Below are positions 13,523-25,993 of a stretch of 64,000 nt of DNA, piece after piece. This stretch comes from Letharia columbiana (lineage: Eukaryota; Ascomycota; Lecanoromycetes; Lecanorales; Parmeliaceae). The stretch lies in assembly GCF_014066305.1 (NCBI RefSeq), contig NW_023501113.1, positions 1 through 64,000 on the forward strand, written 5' to 3'. A model generated the notes under the pieces. That model did not search any database. It had not been told where the DNA came from and saw only the letters and a program-made list of their open reading frames with translations. A program made the position numbers and the translations under genes. How positions within the stretch are numbered: position 1 is the stretch's first letter; every line of letters begins with the position of its first letter.

Positions 13523-15367
13523 GTGCAGCATTTCACAGAGGGCGTGGAGACCATCAAGTCCTGGAAACGCTTCAGGAGAGAGCTCGATAAATATTCTCGA
13601 ACTCCCGAGACGCAAAGAATCGTCTATCTAAACACGATCGAAAGGTTATTTGAGGGCATCATCCAGTCCAACGATGAATTAGATGCCTTCATGAAGAACC
13701 CAGGAGGCGCTTTCTCCCACAAGCCAGAATACGAGGAAAGACTGAGCACCCGCCTAGGCCGTTCATATGGCAATTACACTAGGATCATGGCAGATATGTT
13801 GGAGTCTCTAGAAGCGGCTCGTAAGGAATTGGGCATAGGGGAGAACGGGGAGGTCCGCTTTCCTTCTGCTGTCTTATTTTATTAGTCGCACTAACTAATA
13901 TTCTTTGCCGTATTAGATCCTTTGGGACGATTATTCCTCACCCGAACGACAATACAAGAGACTGAAGCTTGCCTTATCCAAGAATGTCTACGCAGACCTC
14001 CTTTCCGAGATCAAAGAAGCCAATCACGAGCTCAAAGAGTTCACAAAGGAAAGCCACATCCTTGAATCCAACAGAAAAAAGCGCCGGTCGAAGCGTCAGC
14101 CAGTGGACTTCCAACTTATCAGACGTCAGGCACGAAGTCTCTACAACGTCATGGTTGCGGGAAGATCATGGAGATGTGGATGCCAAAAATACCACGTGGC
14201 TAGCTTACGCTTGGAGCCAAGACCTTGGGAGGAGGACAAGGGTAAAGGTAACGCTGTCGGGGCTAGCGTCTGAAATTCAGAGTCTTGCTATCGAAATCGT
14301 GCCCAGATGATGTTATTGAGGTCAAATGGAAGTGGCGAGAGCTCGAAATCGAGCCAATGGAGACGTCTGAAAGTCCAATGGCTGAATTTGGGAAGAACGC
14401 CGAAACACTGGGTATTAGTACACTATCTCTTGTCTCTTCGTAAGTTCGAAAAACCCGGATTTTGTGACCGACTCAAGCTAAGCCCAGAGAAAGTTCCGAA
14501 CCACTCGCAAAGAAGAAGGCCGTCAGTTTTGCATTCACACCACCCACCAAACCCACTCGGCCTCCTGCACCGACAGAACTCTCTCATACCGGAATGGGCC
14601 CGATCAATGATATATGTACCGCAGTGTCGGAGCACTACGGTGTCAGACAGGGGATAGGCTTTCTCACAGATGAAATTGTTGGCCAACACCGGCATGACGT
14701 ATATCTTGTTGATGACAGGGTCCGACAGGGAACGGATCCCAAGTCGCTCGAATATCTTTTGCATGTTTCGAAACAACGAGACCCAGGCTTTAGTCTGAGT
14801 CGCCGAGATCGCTTGTATATTGCTGTTATATTGGCGTCCAGCGTACTCCAGTTGGACGGGACCTTGTGGCTAAAGAAACAATGGAGGAGTGGCGACATCC
14901 TCTTCTTACCTCTCGAGGACCGGAAATCATCTGCGCCAAAAGTTGACTTTGCCCATCCGTATGTGTCATGGAAGGTTTCTCCGGAGGATGTGGACACAGC
15001 TCTAATCGCAGATCCGACTCGAAGTAATTTTGCTCATCGCATCCCAAGTGAGATCTTATTTGTGCTTGGGATTACGCTCACTGAGCTCTGCTTTGGGCAG
15101 AACATATATGAAATGCGAATCCAGGAGGATGTCGATACAACCGAAGTCATGACCAACTTCAACACTGCTAGCCGTCTTATTGATTACGTATACAGTGAGA
15201 GTGGTAGCAGGTATGGCGACGTCGTCCGGAGATGCTTGAAGTGCCCCCCTGATGTTAGGGACGCTAGCCTTGACAATGCAGAGTTCCAAGACGCTGTATT
15301 CGACTCCATTGTTACACCACTCCGACAAGACTTTGAAGACTTCAATGGCGGTTCAAGGATTAGGTAA
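13523..15367 (+). pseudogene. DUF7580-family (HeLo/HET-type) protein, N-terminally truncated and frameshifted
   Basis: Three coding blocks together resemble the fungal DUF7580 family, which has an N-terminal helical part often compared with HeLo/prion-propagation domains and a C-terminal part with kinase-like features. Block 1 (13,523-13,852) has EGVETIKSWKRFRREL and LGRSYGNYT. An intron of about 64 nt (13,853-13,916, branch ctaac) leads to block 2 with YKRLKLALSKN and WRCGCQKYHVASLRLEPRPW. A one-base-type frameshift lies between about 14,235 and 14,272. A second intron (14,440 GTAAGT to 14,487 CAG) leads to block 3, with GFLTDE, YLVDD, LSRRDRLYIAVILASSVLQL and GSRYGDVVRRCLKC, ending at 15,367. 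The first codon is GTG, with no ATG upstream, so about 20 residues seen in relatives are missing. Family assignment is confident. Whether the frameshift is real or a sequencing error cannot be judged here. Confidence 0.8.
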
Positions 15368-16069
15368 CGCTATCAAGAAAATGCCGCCCGCAGTTGATAC
15401 CCGGCCTGAAAGTAAGAGACAGGCAGCTGTCACAAGAGAGGAAGAGGACGAGGGCCACGCCTCAGATGCTTGCGGTGTATCGAGCTTGTGGGTAGGATGA
15501 CGCTGAAATCCGAGGCGAAGTCCTCCTTCTGGGGTCTCAGACTGTACTAGTGGAGGGCGCAAGAGATATTATTAGACACTTACAACTATGAACTCCGAAG
15601 CCAATAGTATAGAGTACCGGAACACGAACTCTACCCGCACCGTCTTTAAAGCCTCCAACTTCTGCCTCCCTAAACCTTATATATATCTTCCCTCATGATT
15701 CTGGCGCCTCTTCATCTCCTGTAGCTACCGCACCCTCCGTATGCCTCTTGTCTAGTTCTCTGGGGTTTCAGAGCCAAGGTCATGAACACTGCTAAAGTAT
15801 CGGCAAAGCCCATGGTTGGAGGGAGCTTTTTCTGTCGCTGGTGGTCATTCGCAGTTGGTCATTCGCAGTAGCATCTCTTCTGTTGCGATTACCGTCTCGC
15901 AACGGAGTTCTCACTGCACCTTCCTTCGCTCGAGTGTTCATTGCAATCAAGAAAGGCTCGCCGGCAAGTGGAACCGGGGAGGGGCTCTGACTGTGTCGAA
16001 AAGTTGAAGTTGGCAGACGGGACGGAGAAGCAGGTTCGTGATAAATGGTTGGCGAGGTTGGCTTGCTGG
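15368..16069. other. GC-normal spacer without a recognisable gene
   Basis: Base composition is ordinary and not RIP-depleted, but I find no reading frame with family resemblance or convincing introns. Short frames present look like chance. A TATA-like tatatatatc occurs near 15,680, downstream of the DUF7580 gene. Confidence 0.5.
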
Positions 16070-16696
16070 CTATCGTTTCAGCGTAGAGTATAGTTTATCC
16101 GGTCCGGACAGGGTCTTCTCAATTGAGGAGACAAAGGTCTTCCCCATTTCAACTAGACGGTCAAAGGGGACCCGAAAGTCCTTTGTCAGCCTTCCCTCAC
16201 TCTGCAGCGAAGCGTGGAAATTCGTGATCTCAATCATCTCAGGGACGTCCTTCCATCGTTTCATGGTGTCTGGGCTCACTCCGTACAGATCCGGATAGAT
16301 CGTACGATCGGTGATAAGGCCGGTCAGGCAGAGCAACGCATTGACCACTGGTCGATCACGGTGCGCAGCAAGATCCCAGGTCTTGATGCGTTCGTAGCCG
16401 AACTTGCCAATGCTCCTTTCCATCTGCTGTTAGTGTCGTTCCAGATGTCGCAGGCGAGTTTCCTTTCCGATATTCACGGCGGAAGCCTCCTGTAACGCTT
16501 GGTCTTCGACCTTTTGGACTTTGCCGTTCAGCACCCTCAGCTCATCCTGGTAAGATCGGACTTCGGCCTTGAGTGCACGGATCTCGTCCCCTTGCAGCAG
16601 CTCTTCATGTCGGAGCTTTTCAATTTCTCCTCTCATTTGTGCCAATTCATCTTTAAGATCTGCATACTCGGTGCTTGTGGACAACTCATCATGCAT
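16070..16696 (-). pseudogene. Coiled-coil fungal protein with in-frame stop, unidentified
   Basis: The minus strand from ATG at 16,696 reads 88 codons of charged heptad-like sequence (EYADLKDELAQMRGEIEKLR, ALKAEVRSYQDELRVLNGKV), clearly a coiled coil. A TAA follows at 16,430-16,432. The same frame then continues without interruption (QQMERSIGKFGYERIKTWDL, then NALLCLTGLI and SPDTMKRWKDVPEMIEI) to a stop at 16,070. CAA to TAA is the change RIP makes, so the stop may be a RIP hit in a once-continuous protein of about 208 residues. I do not recognise the family. The 5' side abuts the ankyrin remnant on the other strand. Confidence 0.55.
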
Positions 16697-16960
16697 CAGA
16701 CCGCTTCTGGGAGCTGGCGCGAAAGTGGATGCTGGCGATTTCCAAGACTACTGCGTTACATTACGCAGCTTCGTGGTCTTATAGCGAGAATGATCTTCCA
16801 TTGTTTTTTACCCCACTGCTCTCGGGTGGTGCGAACATCGACGCACAAATCACCTCCGGCCATACTGCGCTTCATATTGCTATCCGTCGAAACACATCCA
16901 GCAACGCAATCTACTTCATCAACTCCCTCTTTCACAGCCGCCATGTATGTATGGCGTATG
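16697..16960 (+). pseudogene. Ankyrin-repeat fragment
   Basis: Two overlapping frames together give ankyrin signatures: LLGAGAKVDAGDFQD, then (after a single-base frame change near 16,745) TALHYAAS, LLSGGANIDAQITSGHTALH and IAIRRN. These match the TALHxAA and LLxxGAxxxA positions of the ANK consensus. Neither a start codon nor a proper C-terminus is present. The sequence fades before the transposon boundary at 17,043, so it was probably cut by that insertion. Confidence 0.6.
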
Positions 16961-17042
16961 CTTTCATTGCAACTCGGTTTGGAGGTGTGTGTTGGTTCTC
17001 GGGTGTCAAGCATTCGAAAGGAATTAGCGTGTGCAGAAAACG

Positions 17043-17170
17043 TTAGAATACTTGGCACTGAGATTCTCATATACACCCCACTAAAAGTAGTACTAAGTAG
17101 ATGAATCTTCTCCTATATCGTATTCTATTATCTTTCTTATTATATTTAAAGCTTCTATATATCTCGCTTA
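17043..17170 (+). repeat. Left terminal inverted repeat
   Basis: Begins ttagaatacttggcactgag and ends tatatatctcgctta. Relative to the right arm it carries changes such as cacaca to catata and ttgag to ctaag, mostly the transitions RIP makes. Confidence 0.85.
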
Positions 17171-18675
17171 ATTAATTTCTATTATTTCGAAATGCCCTTC
17201 GCAATGATCGATAGAAGAGGCTTATCTCCGTCTATTCGATTTAGAATTATTTATTTACTACTTCTATACTAGAGATCTAATATTATTATCTAGAATATCT
17301 ACTACTATATATAGACGGTTTATAATATTTAAGAAAGTCTCTTTATATATAACTTAATTTATAAACTATAATTTCGTCTTAAAAATACCCCTCGCAAGCT
17401 TTACTTAATCGTTAAAAACTTTCTTATTAAGTATTTTAAAGATCAGTTATAGGTTATATAGAAAGAGATAGTCTAATTTCTTTAAGAGAAGTAGAACTTA
17501 TTTATATATCGATTTATAATATTAAAAACTCTTAAGAGAAGACGTTTAAATAAGAAGAATAATTAAAGAGTCGAATATCGATAGAATAAGAAGCTTCGCC
17601 TATATTGAATTATAAAGCTTCTTTATATAATCGTAGAGTAGCTAGTCTTTATAGATGAGACTCTATTTAATAAATTTATAAACTAATGATATAGAGTCTA
17701 TACTCTTATTAATTAGGACGATTAATATTATATAAATTTAAGAAAAGAACGTTTTTAAAGTATACTTCCGGCGTATATAGTAAATAAATATTTACTCTAT
17801 ATTGAATTTAAGAAGGGATAATTTAATATTAAGGCCTTCTTTTAATAATTAATTAACGAGTTACTATCTTACTACGATATCTTCTTAATCTATCGTAGTA
17901 TTATTATTATAGATAATATTAATATATATTATAATTCTTATATTAAGAAGGTAATTCGTTAGTATAATTACGAGGTTCGATATTTATCTCTCTACTTATT
18001 AGATTTTAATTTTATCGAGCTCTCTTTTAATATCTTAAAGATATAAATTTAAAGATACTTTTATAAGATATAGTCTTAGTTTTAAAAGAACTTTAATAAC
18101 TTTTTATAATATATCGTGAGGAGAAGTCGATACGATTATTTTCTAAGAAAGTATTTTAAGTATAGTACTATAAGAAACTATATCTTTAAGGCGAATATAA
18201 GAGAATTAAATAGAGCTCTTAATAAGTGCGATATTTAGATAGATTTTAAAGATTAAACTATATTTACTACTATTACTACTATCTTAGAGTTATTAAGATC
18301 TTTATCTATCGCTATTAAGACTTAAATATCTTTAAGTCTATCTTAAAGTCTCTAGTTAAAGTATTAAGAATCTCTAATTATATAGTAATACGATATATAA
18401 TAGATATAGAATCCTCTATTACTTTTAGATACTTAATTATTTATATATTTATATTAGCGATATATCTTACCTCTAAGATCTTATTCTTTTATATCGTCTT
18501 AGAGGTCTAAGATCTCTTTTATTTAAAGAACTACTCTATAACTAAATAATCTAGATTCGATTTATCTATAGAACTTGAGCTTTAAATAAGAGCGAGAGAA
18601 GAAGTAAAAGTAGGCTATTAAGTAGATATCGAGATATACGCTTGAGGTAGCTGTGGTAGCTATAGAGTATACGCT

Positions 18676-18902
18676 TATTAGACTCGAAGAGTCTTAGAGT
18701 TATATAGTAATATAAAATTAGAGAGATAGATATATTCGTATATCGATTTAATAGTAAAACTAATTCTTAAGAAAGTAAAGAAAACTCGAGAGAGATTACT
18801 TATTTAAGCTTATTCGCTAAGACTTCGCTAAGCGTATATTAGATATATAAGTTAAGTAATTAAAGATTCTCTTATTTAAAACTCTTAAGCTTCTTTTCTA
18901 AT
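18676..18902 (-). repeat. LTR (3' LTR of the minus-strand gypsy element)
   Basis: Opens tattagactcgaagagtctt (a TG start turned into TA) and ends near cttaagcttcttttctaat. It shares gtatatcgat, aaaactcgagagagattact and cttattcgctaagac with the right copy. Confidence 0.8.
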
Positions 18903-21900
18903 AATTATCTTTTTTCTTTAAAAATTTATTCTCGAATCTAAATTTAGAAAGAACTTTTTCTTATTATTAAAAGATTTATTAAAATTTTTTAAATCTTATA
19001 GAAAAAGAAGAAAAAGAGTTTCTTATAATAGTATAGCGTAAATATAATATATTATAAATATATAATAAAAGTATATAACGCTTATATATAATATTAGATA
19101 TACTCTTATAGATTAGATATAGTTATAACGATATATAGAGTAATTATTAATATTATAATTTAAGTATACGACGCGTATAATTAACGTGTAATTATAATAA
19201 TATTTACTTTTTTTTAAAAAAGTTTTCTATTTTATTAATACTTCTTTATTACTCTTAATAATTTATACTCTCTATAATTAATATATAATAAATATATATT
19301 TAATTAATATATTATATAGACGTTATAGCTATTATTATAAGTATTTTAAAGACTTTATAATTATATATATATTTCTTATAAATTAATAATTATAATTTAT
19401 AATACTCGCTCTTCGTAGCGCTAAACCCCTTTCGATATTAAATAAGAATATCTATTATCGCTATACGCGATAAGTCTTTAAGTATATTCTTCGCTTATAT
19501 AATATTATATTTAATAATAATAGTAATATAATTATTAAGTATTACTATTACGCTTATCTTCGAAATAATTATATTATAATAAGTTTTTATATAAATAACG
19601 CGTAATAGATATATCTATAGCGTCTATTAATTTATTTAAAAGATCTCTATAAATAAATATATTATTATTAATACTAATACTATAATTCGCATTTATTTAT
19701 AATATATTTATATTATTTATTATCTTCTTACTTATAATATTCTTAATTTTATATCTATTACGCGCTTTAAGATTACTTATAAATACTTTAATATAGTCTT
19801 AATAGCGATTTAATATATTAAAAATTAATTAGAAATAAAGAAGAAGTTAGATATAAAAGCGGCTTCGCTTAATAAAGCGAAGATTCTTTAAAAGATTCTT
19901 AATATTTTTATAGATATCTACGACGTAATACGCTTTATTATATATATCTATACTTTTTATATTCGTTTCTTATTCTTCGCATTTATATTAAGTATACTTT
20001 AAATTAATCTTTCTTTAATAGATATATCTTTTACGCTTTTTAAGTCGAGCTTAAACTTTAAAAATAATAAGATAAGAGTAAGATAAATAATAGTAGAGAT
20101 AAAGAGAAAGAGAAGGATAAAGAGAAAGAAGAAGAGAAGAAAGATAATAAAGATAATAAGATAAATAATAAGATAAGATTCGTTTATAAAGGCGATTTAA
20201 AGAATAATCTTAATAATAACGATATTAATAATAATATCTTTAATATATTTAAGAGATTTAACTAGCCCGCCGTTTTACGTATATATATCTTATACTATAA
20301 TATCTATTACTTCTAATCATATACTCTTTTCTTTCTTATCTTTAAGTATTAATACTTTTTATTAGTTTTTTTAATATTATTTTTTATTATAATATTCGAG
20401 ATTTAACTCTCTATAGCTAAATTCTTTATCTTTAAATATCTTTTAAGATTATTAATCTTTAAGCCCTTTTTCGATATTTATACTCTACGCGTTTTATACT
20501 CGTAAGCTCTACTTACTAAACTTATTAATTAGATTTTATATATTTTCTATAACTTCTTTATTAAGCTATTTATTATATTTCTTAAAATAATCTTTCTATT
20601 AAATAAGATATTTTATCTTATTCTTTTTTATACGCTTTTTATATATAAATTTTATTAAATACTCTTCGTTATCTTTTATTAGTTTAGAAATAGAATATTT
20701 AGAGATATCTAAATCTTTTAACCTTTATTTCTATAATTCTAATAATAATATATAAAAAATAAAGTAAATTTAATAAGTAAGCGATAGCTATAGTCGATAC
20801 GTTTACGTTTTAATATACTTTTAAATATAAAATAAACTAATTAGCTTATTAGAAAGCTTTTTACTTAATCTTTTTTATTTTAAATTCTTTATTAAAAATA
20901 TAATAAGATTATTACGATTAAATCTTTACGATTTATAATTCTTATTATAAAACTTCGATTACGTTTTTTATACGCTTTATTAATATTTCGTAAACTCTTA
21001 TTAAATTATATCGATTTCTTTAATATATTCTTTTATTATAAATACTTCTTTCTCGATAATATTATTTTTAATAATTAATTTAAATTTTAGTTAATATTTA
21101 TATATAACGATAAATAAGCTATAATTAATTATTTTATACTCGCTTTAATAATATATAAATTCTACAATTAATAGAAGCTTTATTTAATCGTTTTATCGCT
21201 TTAAATAATATACTCTTAGATAATATTCTAAAGTCTAATTTTATCGCTTTATCTATTTATTAGTTTATAAATAAAAGATAATATTTAATTTACGTTTTAT
21301 TTATAATTAATAATAAACTTCTAATTAAAATATATTTTAAAAAAGAAATCTTTAATTTATAACGATATCTTCTAATACTTCGTATTAAAGAATAATTTCC
21401 TTTATAAATAACTCTTCTAGTTATATAATATTAATTATCTTATTAATAGATATATATTTTAATATTTTAATATATTAATTAACTATTATAAGAATTAAGT
21501 TATAAATATAATCTTTATATTTATTAGAAGAAAGATTTATAATAAAGTCTATTATAATTTCCTTTTATAGTCTCATTAGTAAAGAAAGCGTACCTAGTTT
21601 ATTATAGAGATAGTAATATTTTATCTTTATACGTAAATAGATTTTATATATATTAATATACTTCTTAATATCTACGCGAATATTATTTTAATAATATTTT
21701 CTATTTATTAGTTTAAATATTTTATTAATATTAAAATATCTAGCTATAAAGTTATTATAATAGCGTTTTAATAGCTCTTCTTAAATTAAGTCTTTTTTAA
21801 GAATATATAATTTATTATTATATCTTAATAGTCTCTAGCTATTTTAAGTCTAATTATCGACGCTTTATATTCGCTTACTTACTATTTTATTAACTTTATA

Positions 21901-23199
21901 CTATTTAATAAGAGTATTCTCTTATTAAAGTATTTTTATAAATTTATAAATAAGCTTATTACTTATATTATATATCGTTTCGTTAGTTATTAATATTTCG
22001 ATAATTAAATATAAAATAAGTTATTTATAATTAGTAGTTTTAGTAATAAAGTTAAGTCGTTTATTAATTACGTTATAAATATATTAAGTAAATATCTTAT
22101 TTAAGCTTCCTTTTATTAAAAATTAAAGTTTTCTAAATCTTAAAGAATATATTATATTTAAGTAGATTTCTTATATTACGATATTTATTAAATTTTTAAA
22201 TATTAATTTTTTTATAAATACTTCTTTTCGAGAATTAATATCTAAAAAACTCTTATTTATATTTAAATTATTTAATATAATAAGATATTTATTATTAAAA
22301 TTATATTTTTTATATATATAATCTACGCTATTTTTATAAGCTATCTTAATAATAATTAAAATAGAATTTAAAAGACTTTTAAATCTAGCTAGTTTCTATT
22401 ATAACGTAAAAAAAAGCTTATTAATTAATTCGTTTTCGCTTTTATAATTAAAGCGTTTTAAAAATATATTATTAAAGTTTATCTTATTTAATTTATATAA
22501 ATCTAAAAAATTATATAAAAAGAGTTTTATTATTTAGCGAGCTTATTTATTATTTAATATCGATTATTTTATAAAGTACTTTAAAATATTATAATTAGTA
22601 AGAATTTTAATAAAATAGAAATTTTCTTTTAGAGAGTAACGCTAATACTTAAATATTATAATAATTATAAGAAGTTATTAATCGTATATTTTATAGTTAT
22701 ACTTTATATTAATTATCTTTCTTAAATAGAAAGTAATTAAATATTATTACTTATTTATATATAGCTAAATTAATATATTCGTTATAGCGAATAATAAGAT
22801 ATTAATTTTAATTCGAATTAAAAGTTAAGAGTTAAAATATTTTAGAAGAGACGCGACTATAAAGACGTACTTTAGCTTCTTAAATATTTACTCTATAACG
22901 TCGAGCTATAGAATTAATTTTAATTTAATATCTTTTTTATTTTTCTTAAGAAGTTTTATTAAAAAATCTATAATTTAAGAGTAATAATAAATAAATCTTT
23001 AATAGAAGTTTATAAATTCTAAAAAGATTTATATCTTATAGTAGACTTTTAATTTTAGCTACTTTTAAATTATAATTACTCTATATTTATCTATAGTAAT
23101 ATTAATAATAGATATTATAAAGCTAAGAAATTTTACTTCTATAACGAAAATTTTATATTTTTTTAGACTTATATAAAGGCTATATCGTTTAAATTAATT

Positions 23200-23620
23200 A
23201 AGTACTTACTTTACGTAGTCTAGATACTTCTTCTTTATTTTAAAATATATAAGAATATTATTTAAATATATTACGTAAAACTAGTTAATTAATTTAATTA
23301 AAGTTTTATTAATATAAGTTTAAAAGGTTATAAAAGCGTTAATTAAGTTAAATAATATAATTAAATACTTAAAATACTTATAATATATATAAAACGCTAT
23401 TTTCTACTTATCGTCTTTATAAATTTATATATAATAATAAATATTCTTTAAATTTAATTTAATATATCGCTTAAAATTATTTAAATAATCAAGCGTCTCG
23501 CTAATTAAGAATAAGAGATATTAATTTTTAATAATTATCTTATTTAGTCTATAATAGTTAATATATAAACGTAGATTTTTATTCTTTTTTAGAATAAAGA
23601 GAATTAAAGCTTCTATTAAA
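23200..23620 (-). pseudogene. Ty3/gypsy reverse transcriptase remnant
   Basis: Read on the minus strand between RIP stops, the sequence follows the gypsy RT core. YYRLNKIIIKN stands where DYRxLNxxTxKNRYPLP is expected. It is followed by LISETLDYLNNFKRYIKLNL, IYKDD, FNLINAFITF (for FGLTNAPATF) and YLNNILIYF where YLDDILIYS is expected. The catalytic YLDD is thus altered to YLNN by G-to-A changes, and several Trp, Arg and Gln codons have become stops. It cannot encode an active enzyme. Confidence 0.85.
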
Positions 23621-25993
23621 TTTATAAAATATCTTATTTAATTCTTCGCTAAGGCTTTATTAAGATAAGTTCTTAGCGCTATTAATTCTACGTTAAATAA
23701 ATTATATAGCGAATTAAATAATAGCTTCGTCGTAGTTTTAATAGTATAATTATAATTCTTATATAATAATAATTAACTTACTTCTTTCGATAAGAATATA
23801 TCTTTATATTTTTTTAACTTATTAAAAAGTTTAGAAATAATCTCTACGCTATTTATATAAATATCTTATATTTTAATTTTTTATATTTTTATTTATAATT
23901 ATTATTCTAACTATAACTAATATATAAATAATTTTATATCTCTTTAAGACGTTCGCGAATTATTATAACGCTAGAATCTCGAGCGATTACTTTTTAATAT
24001 CGAAACGCTAGATTCGATCTTCTATATCTATCTTAATTCGCTTATTAATTAAAATCGAAAGATTTAAAATTATTAAGAAATCTTTTTTATTAATAATATA
24101 GAAAATATATTTATAGCGCTTAATACGCTTTTAACTATTTTATAAATAATAAATAATCGAGTAGATATTATAGTAATATACTAATTTTTTATCTATTTAT
24201 ATAGATTTTAATAAGAGATTATTAATTTTAATTAGATTTTATTTAATTATAACACGCTAGCTTATTATATTTATCTCTATATTATTATCGAAATAAATTT
24301 CGATAAGAGTTTATAACTTATCTTAATTATTTAAAAGTACTCTATCTTTATAGATTAACGATAAAATAAATATTACTTCTATTTTTACTCTTATTATTAT
24401 AAAGTCTTCGATAAGAATTTCTCTTTTTCTATTAAATCGATTATATAAAGCTTATAATTATTAATTAAATCGATTAATATACTATTAAAGTTTTTTATTT
24501 TTTAATTTTTCGATCTAATATAGATATTAACGTAATAGTCTTTTTCTTTATAATTATAGTATTTTATACTATTTAAATAAAATTTATTCTTCTTAAACTT
24601 ATTTTTAGACTTATAGTCTCGAGATTATTTATCTCTTAAATTAAAGTTATTTTATCTTCGCGATAACTATAATTTTTTAAATTAAGAATTTTAATTTTCT
24701 CGCTATTAGCCCCCTTATAAATTAAAAATATTATTTACTTTATATTCTCTAGAAGATTCTTACTTTATATTATTATTCTCTAAGCGTATTATAAGTATAA
24801 AAAGTTTATCTCGCTTAATTAATATAATTTAAATGTTAGCTAGCTAATAGCGAAGATTTATATAAAGCTTTATAAATAAGTAATATACTTATTAATTCTT
24901 AATATAGAGATTTATTTAGACTTTTAATAATTAAAGATAATTATCGAATTAATATATAATTTTATTTTATTTTTAATTAATATTCGTATACGCTTAAGCG
25001 ACGTTAAGCTCGCGATTTATTAGATTTTAATTTAATTTAATAGAAAGTTAATAAACTTCTATTATATATAGTTATAATTTAAAAATCTATTCTTCTTATT
25101 AATCTATAGTTTTTTCTAATTATTATTAAAAGATTAATAAGTTTAAAGAATCTTATTCTTTTCGAAAAAAAAGTTTTTCGAGATTAGGCGAAATATCTTA
25201 TTTATCTTTTATATTAGAGCTTAATACTTTTAAATACTCTTTTTATAATAAATTAATAATTTCTTTAATTAAATTATCTTTTAAGATCGCTAGACGATAT
25301 TATTATATTTAAAACTAATATTATTTATAATTCTCTTTATTTCTAAAGTCGCTAATAATCTTAATATATTATCGTTACTATTACGACTATAATTTATAAA
25401 TATTTTATCTTATTTAAGCGAAATAATTTCCGCTTTTAAAGATTAAAGACGATATTCTTATATAAATACGTTTTAATAATAAATAGTATACTCTACTCTA
25501 TTAATTATGATATAAATAGATTTATTAATCTATTTATTAATATCTTATTTCTTATTCGAGATACTCTTTTAACTATAGATAATATTATTATTATTATTAC
25601 TATTACTTAATTTTTTTATTAAATTATTATCTATAAATAGTATAAAGATCTCTTTATTAGAGTTTATAATACGCTTTAATATCTCTAATTATATTATAAT
25701 AATATTTTAATTCGATATTATATCGATTAACGATAACTCGTTTTATAAACGTTATAATTACGCTTTAATTATAATTACTATATTAATTTTAAATTATTAT
25801 CTCTAAAAAGAGTAAAAGAATTAGAATTATTAGATTTAAAGAGTTTTAGAGTTATATAGTAATATAGAATTAAAAAAATAAATATATTCGTATATCGATC
25901 TAATAGTAAAACTAATTCTTAAGAAAATAAAGAAAACTCGAGAGAGATTACTTACTTAAGCTTATTCGCTAAGACTTTATTAAATATATATTA

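Noticed and set aside
14423..15328. Minus-strand frames opposite the DUF7580 gene
   Set aside because: They are shadows of the plus-strand coding sequence, which has clear family motifs and intron structure.
16499..17104. 201-codon plus-strand frame
   Set aside because: It overlaps the minus-strand coiled-coil frame and the ankyrin remnant, which explain the sequence better.
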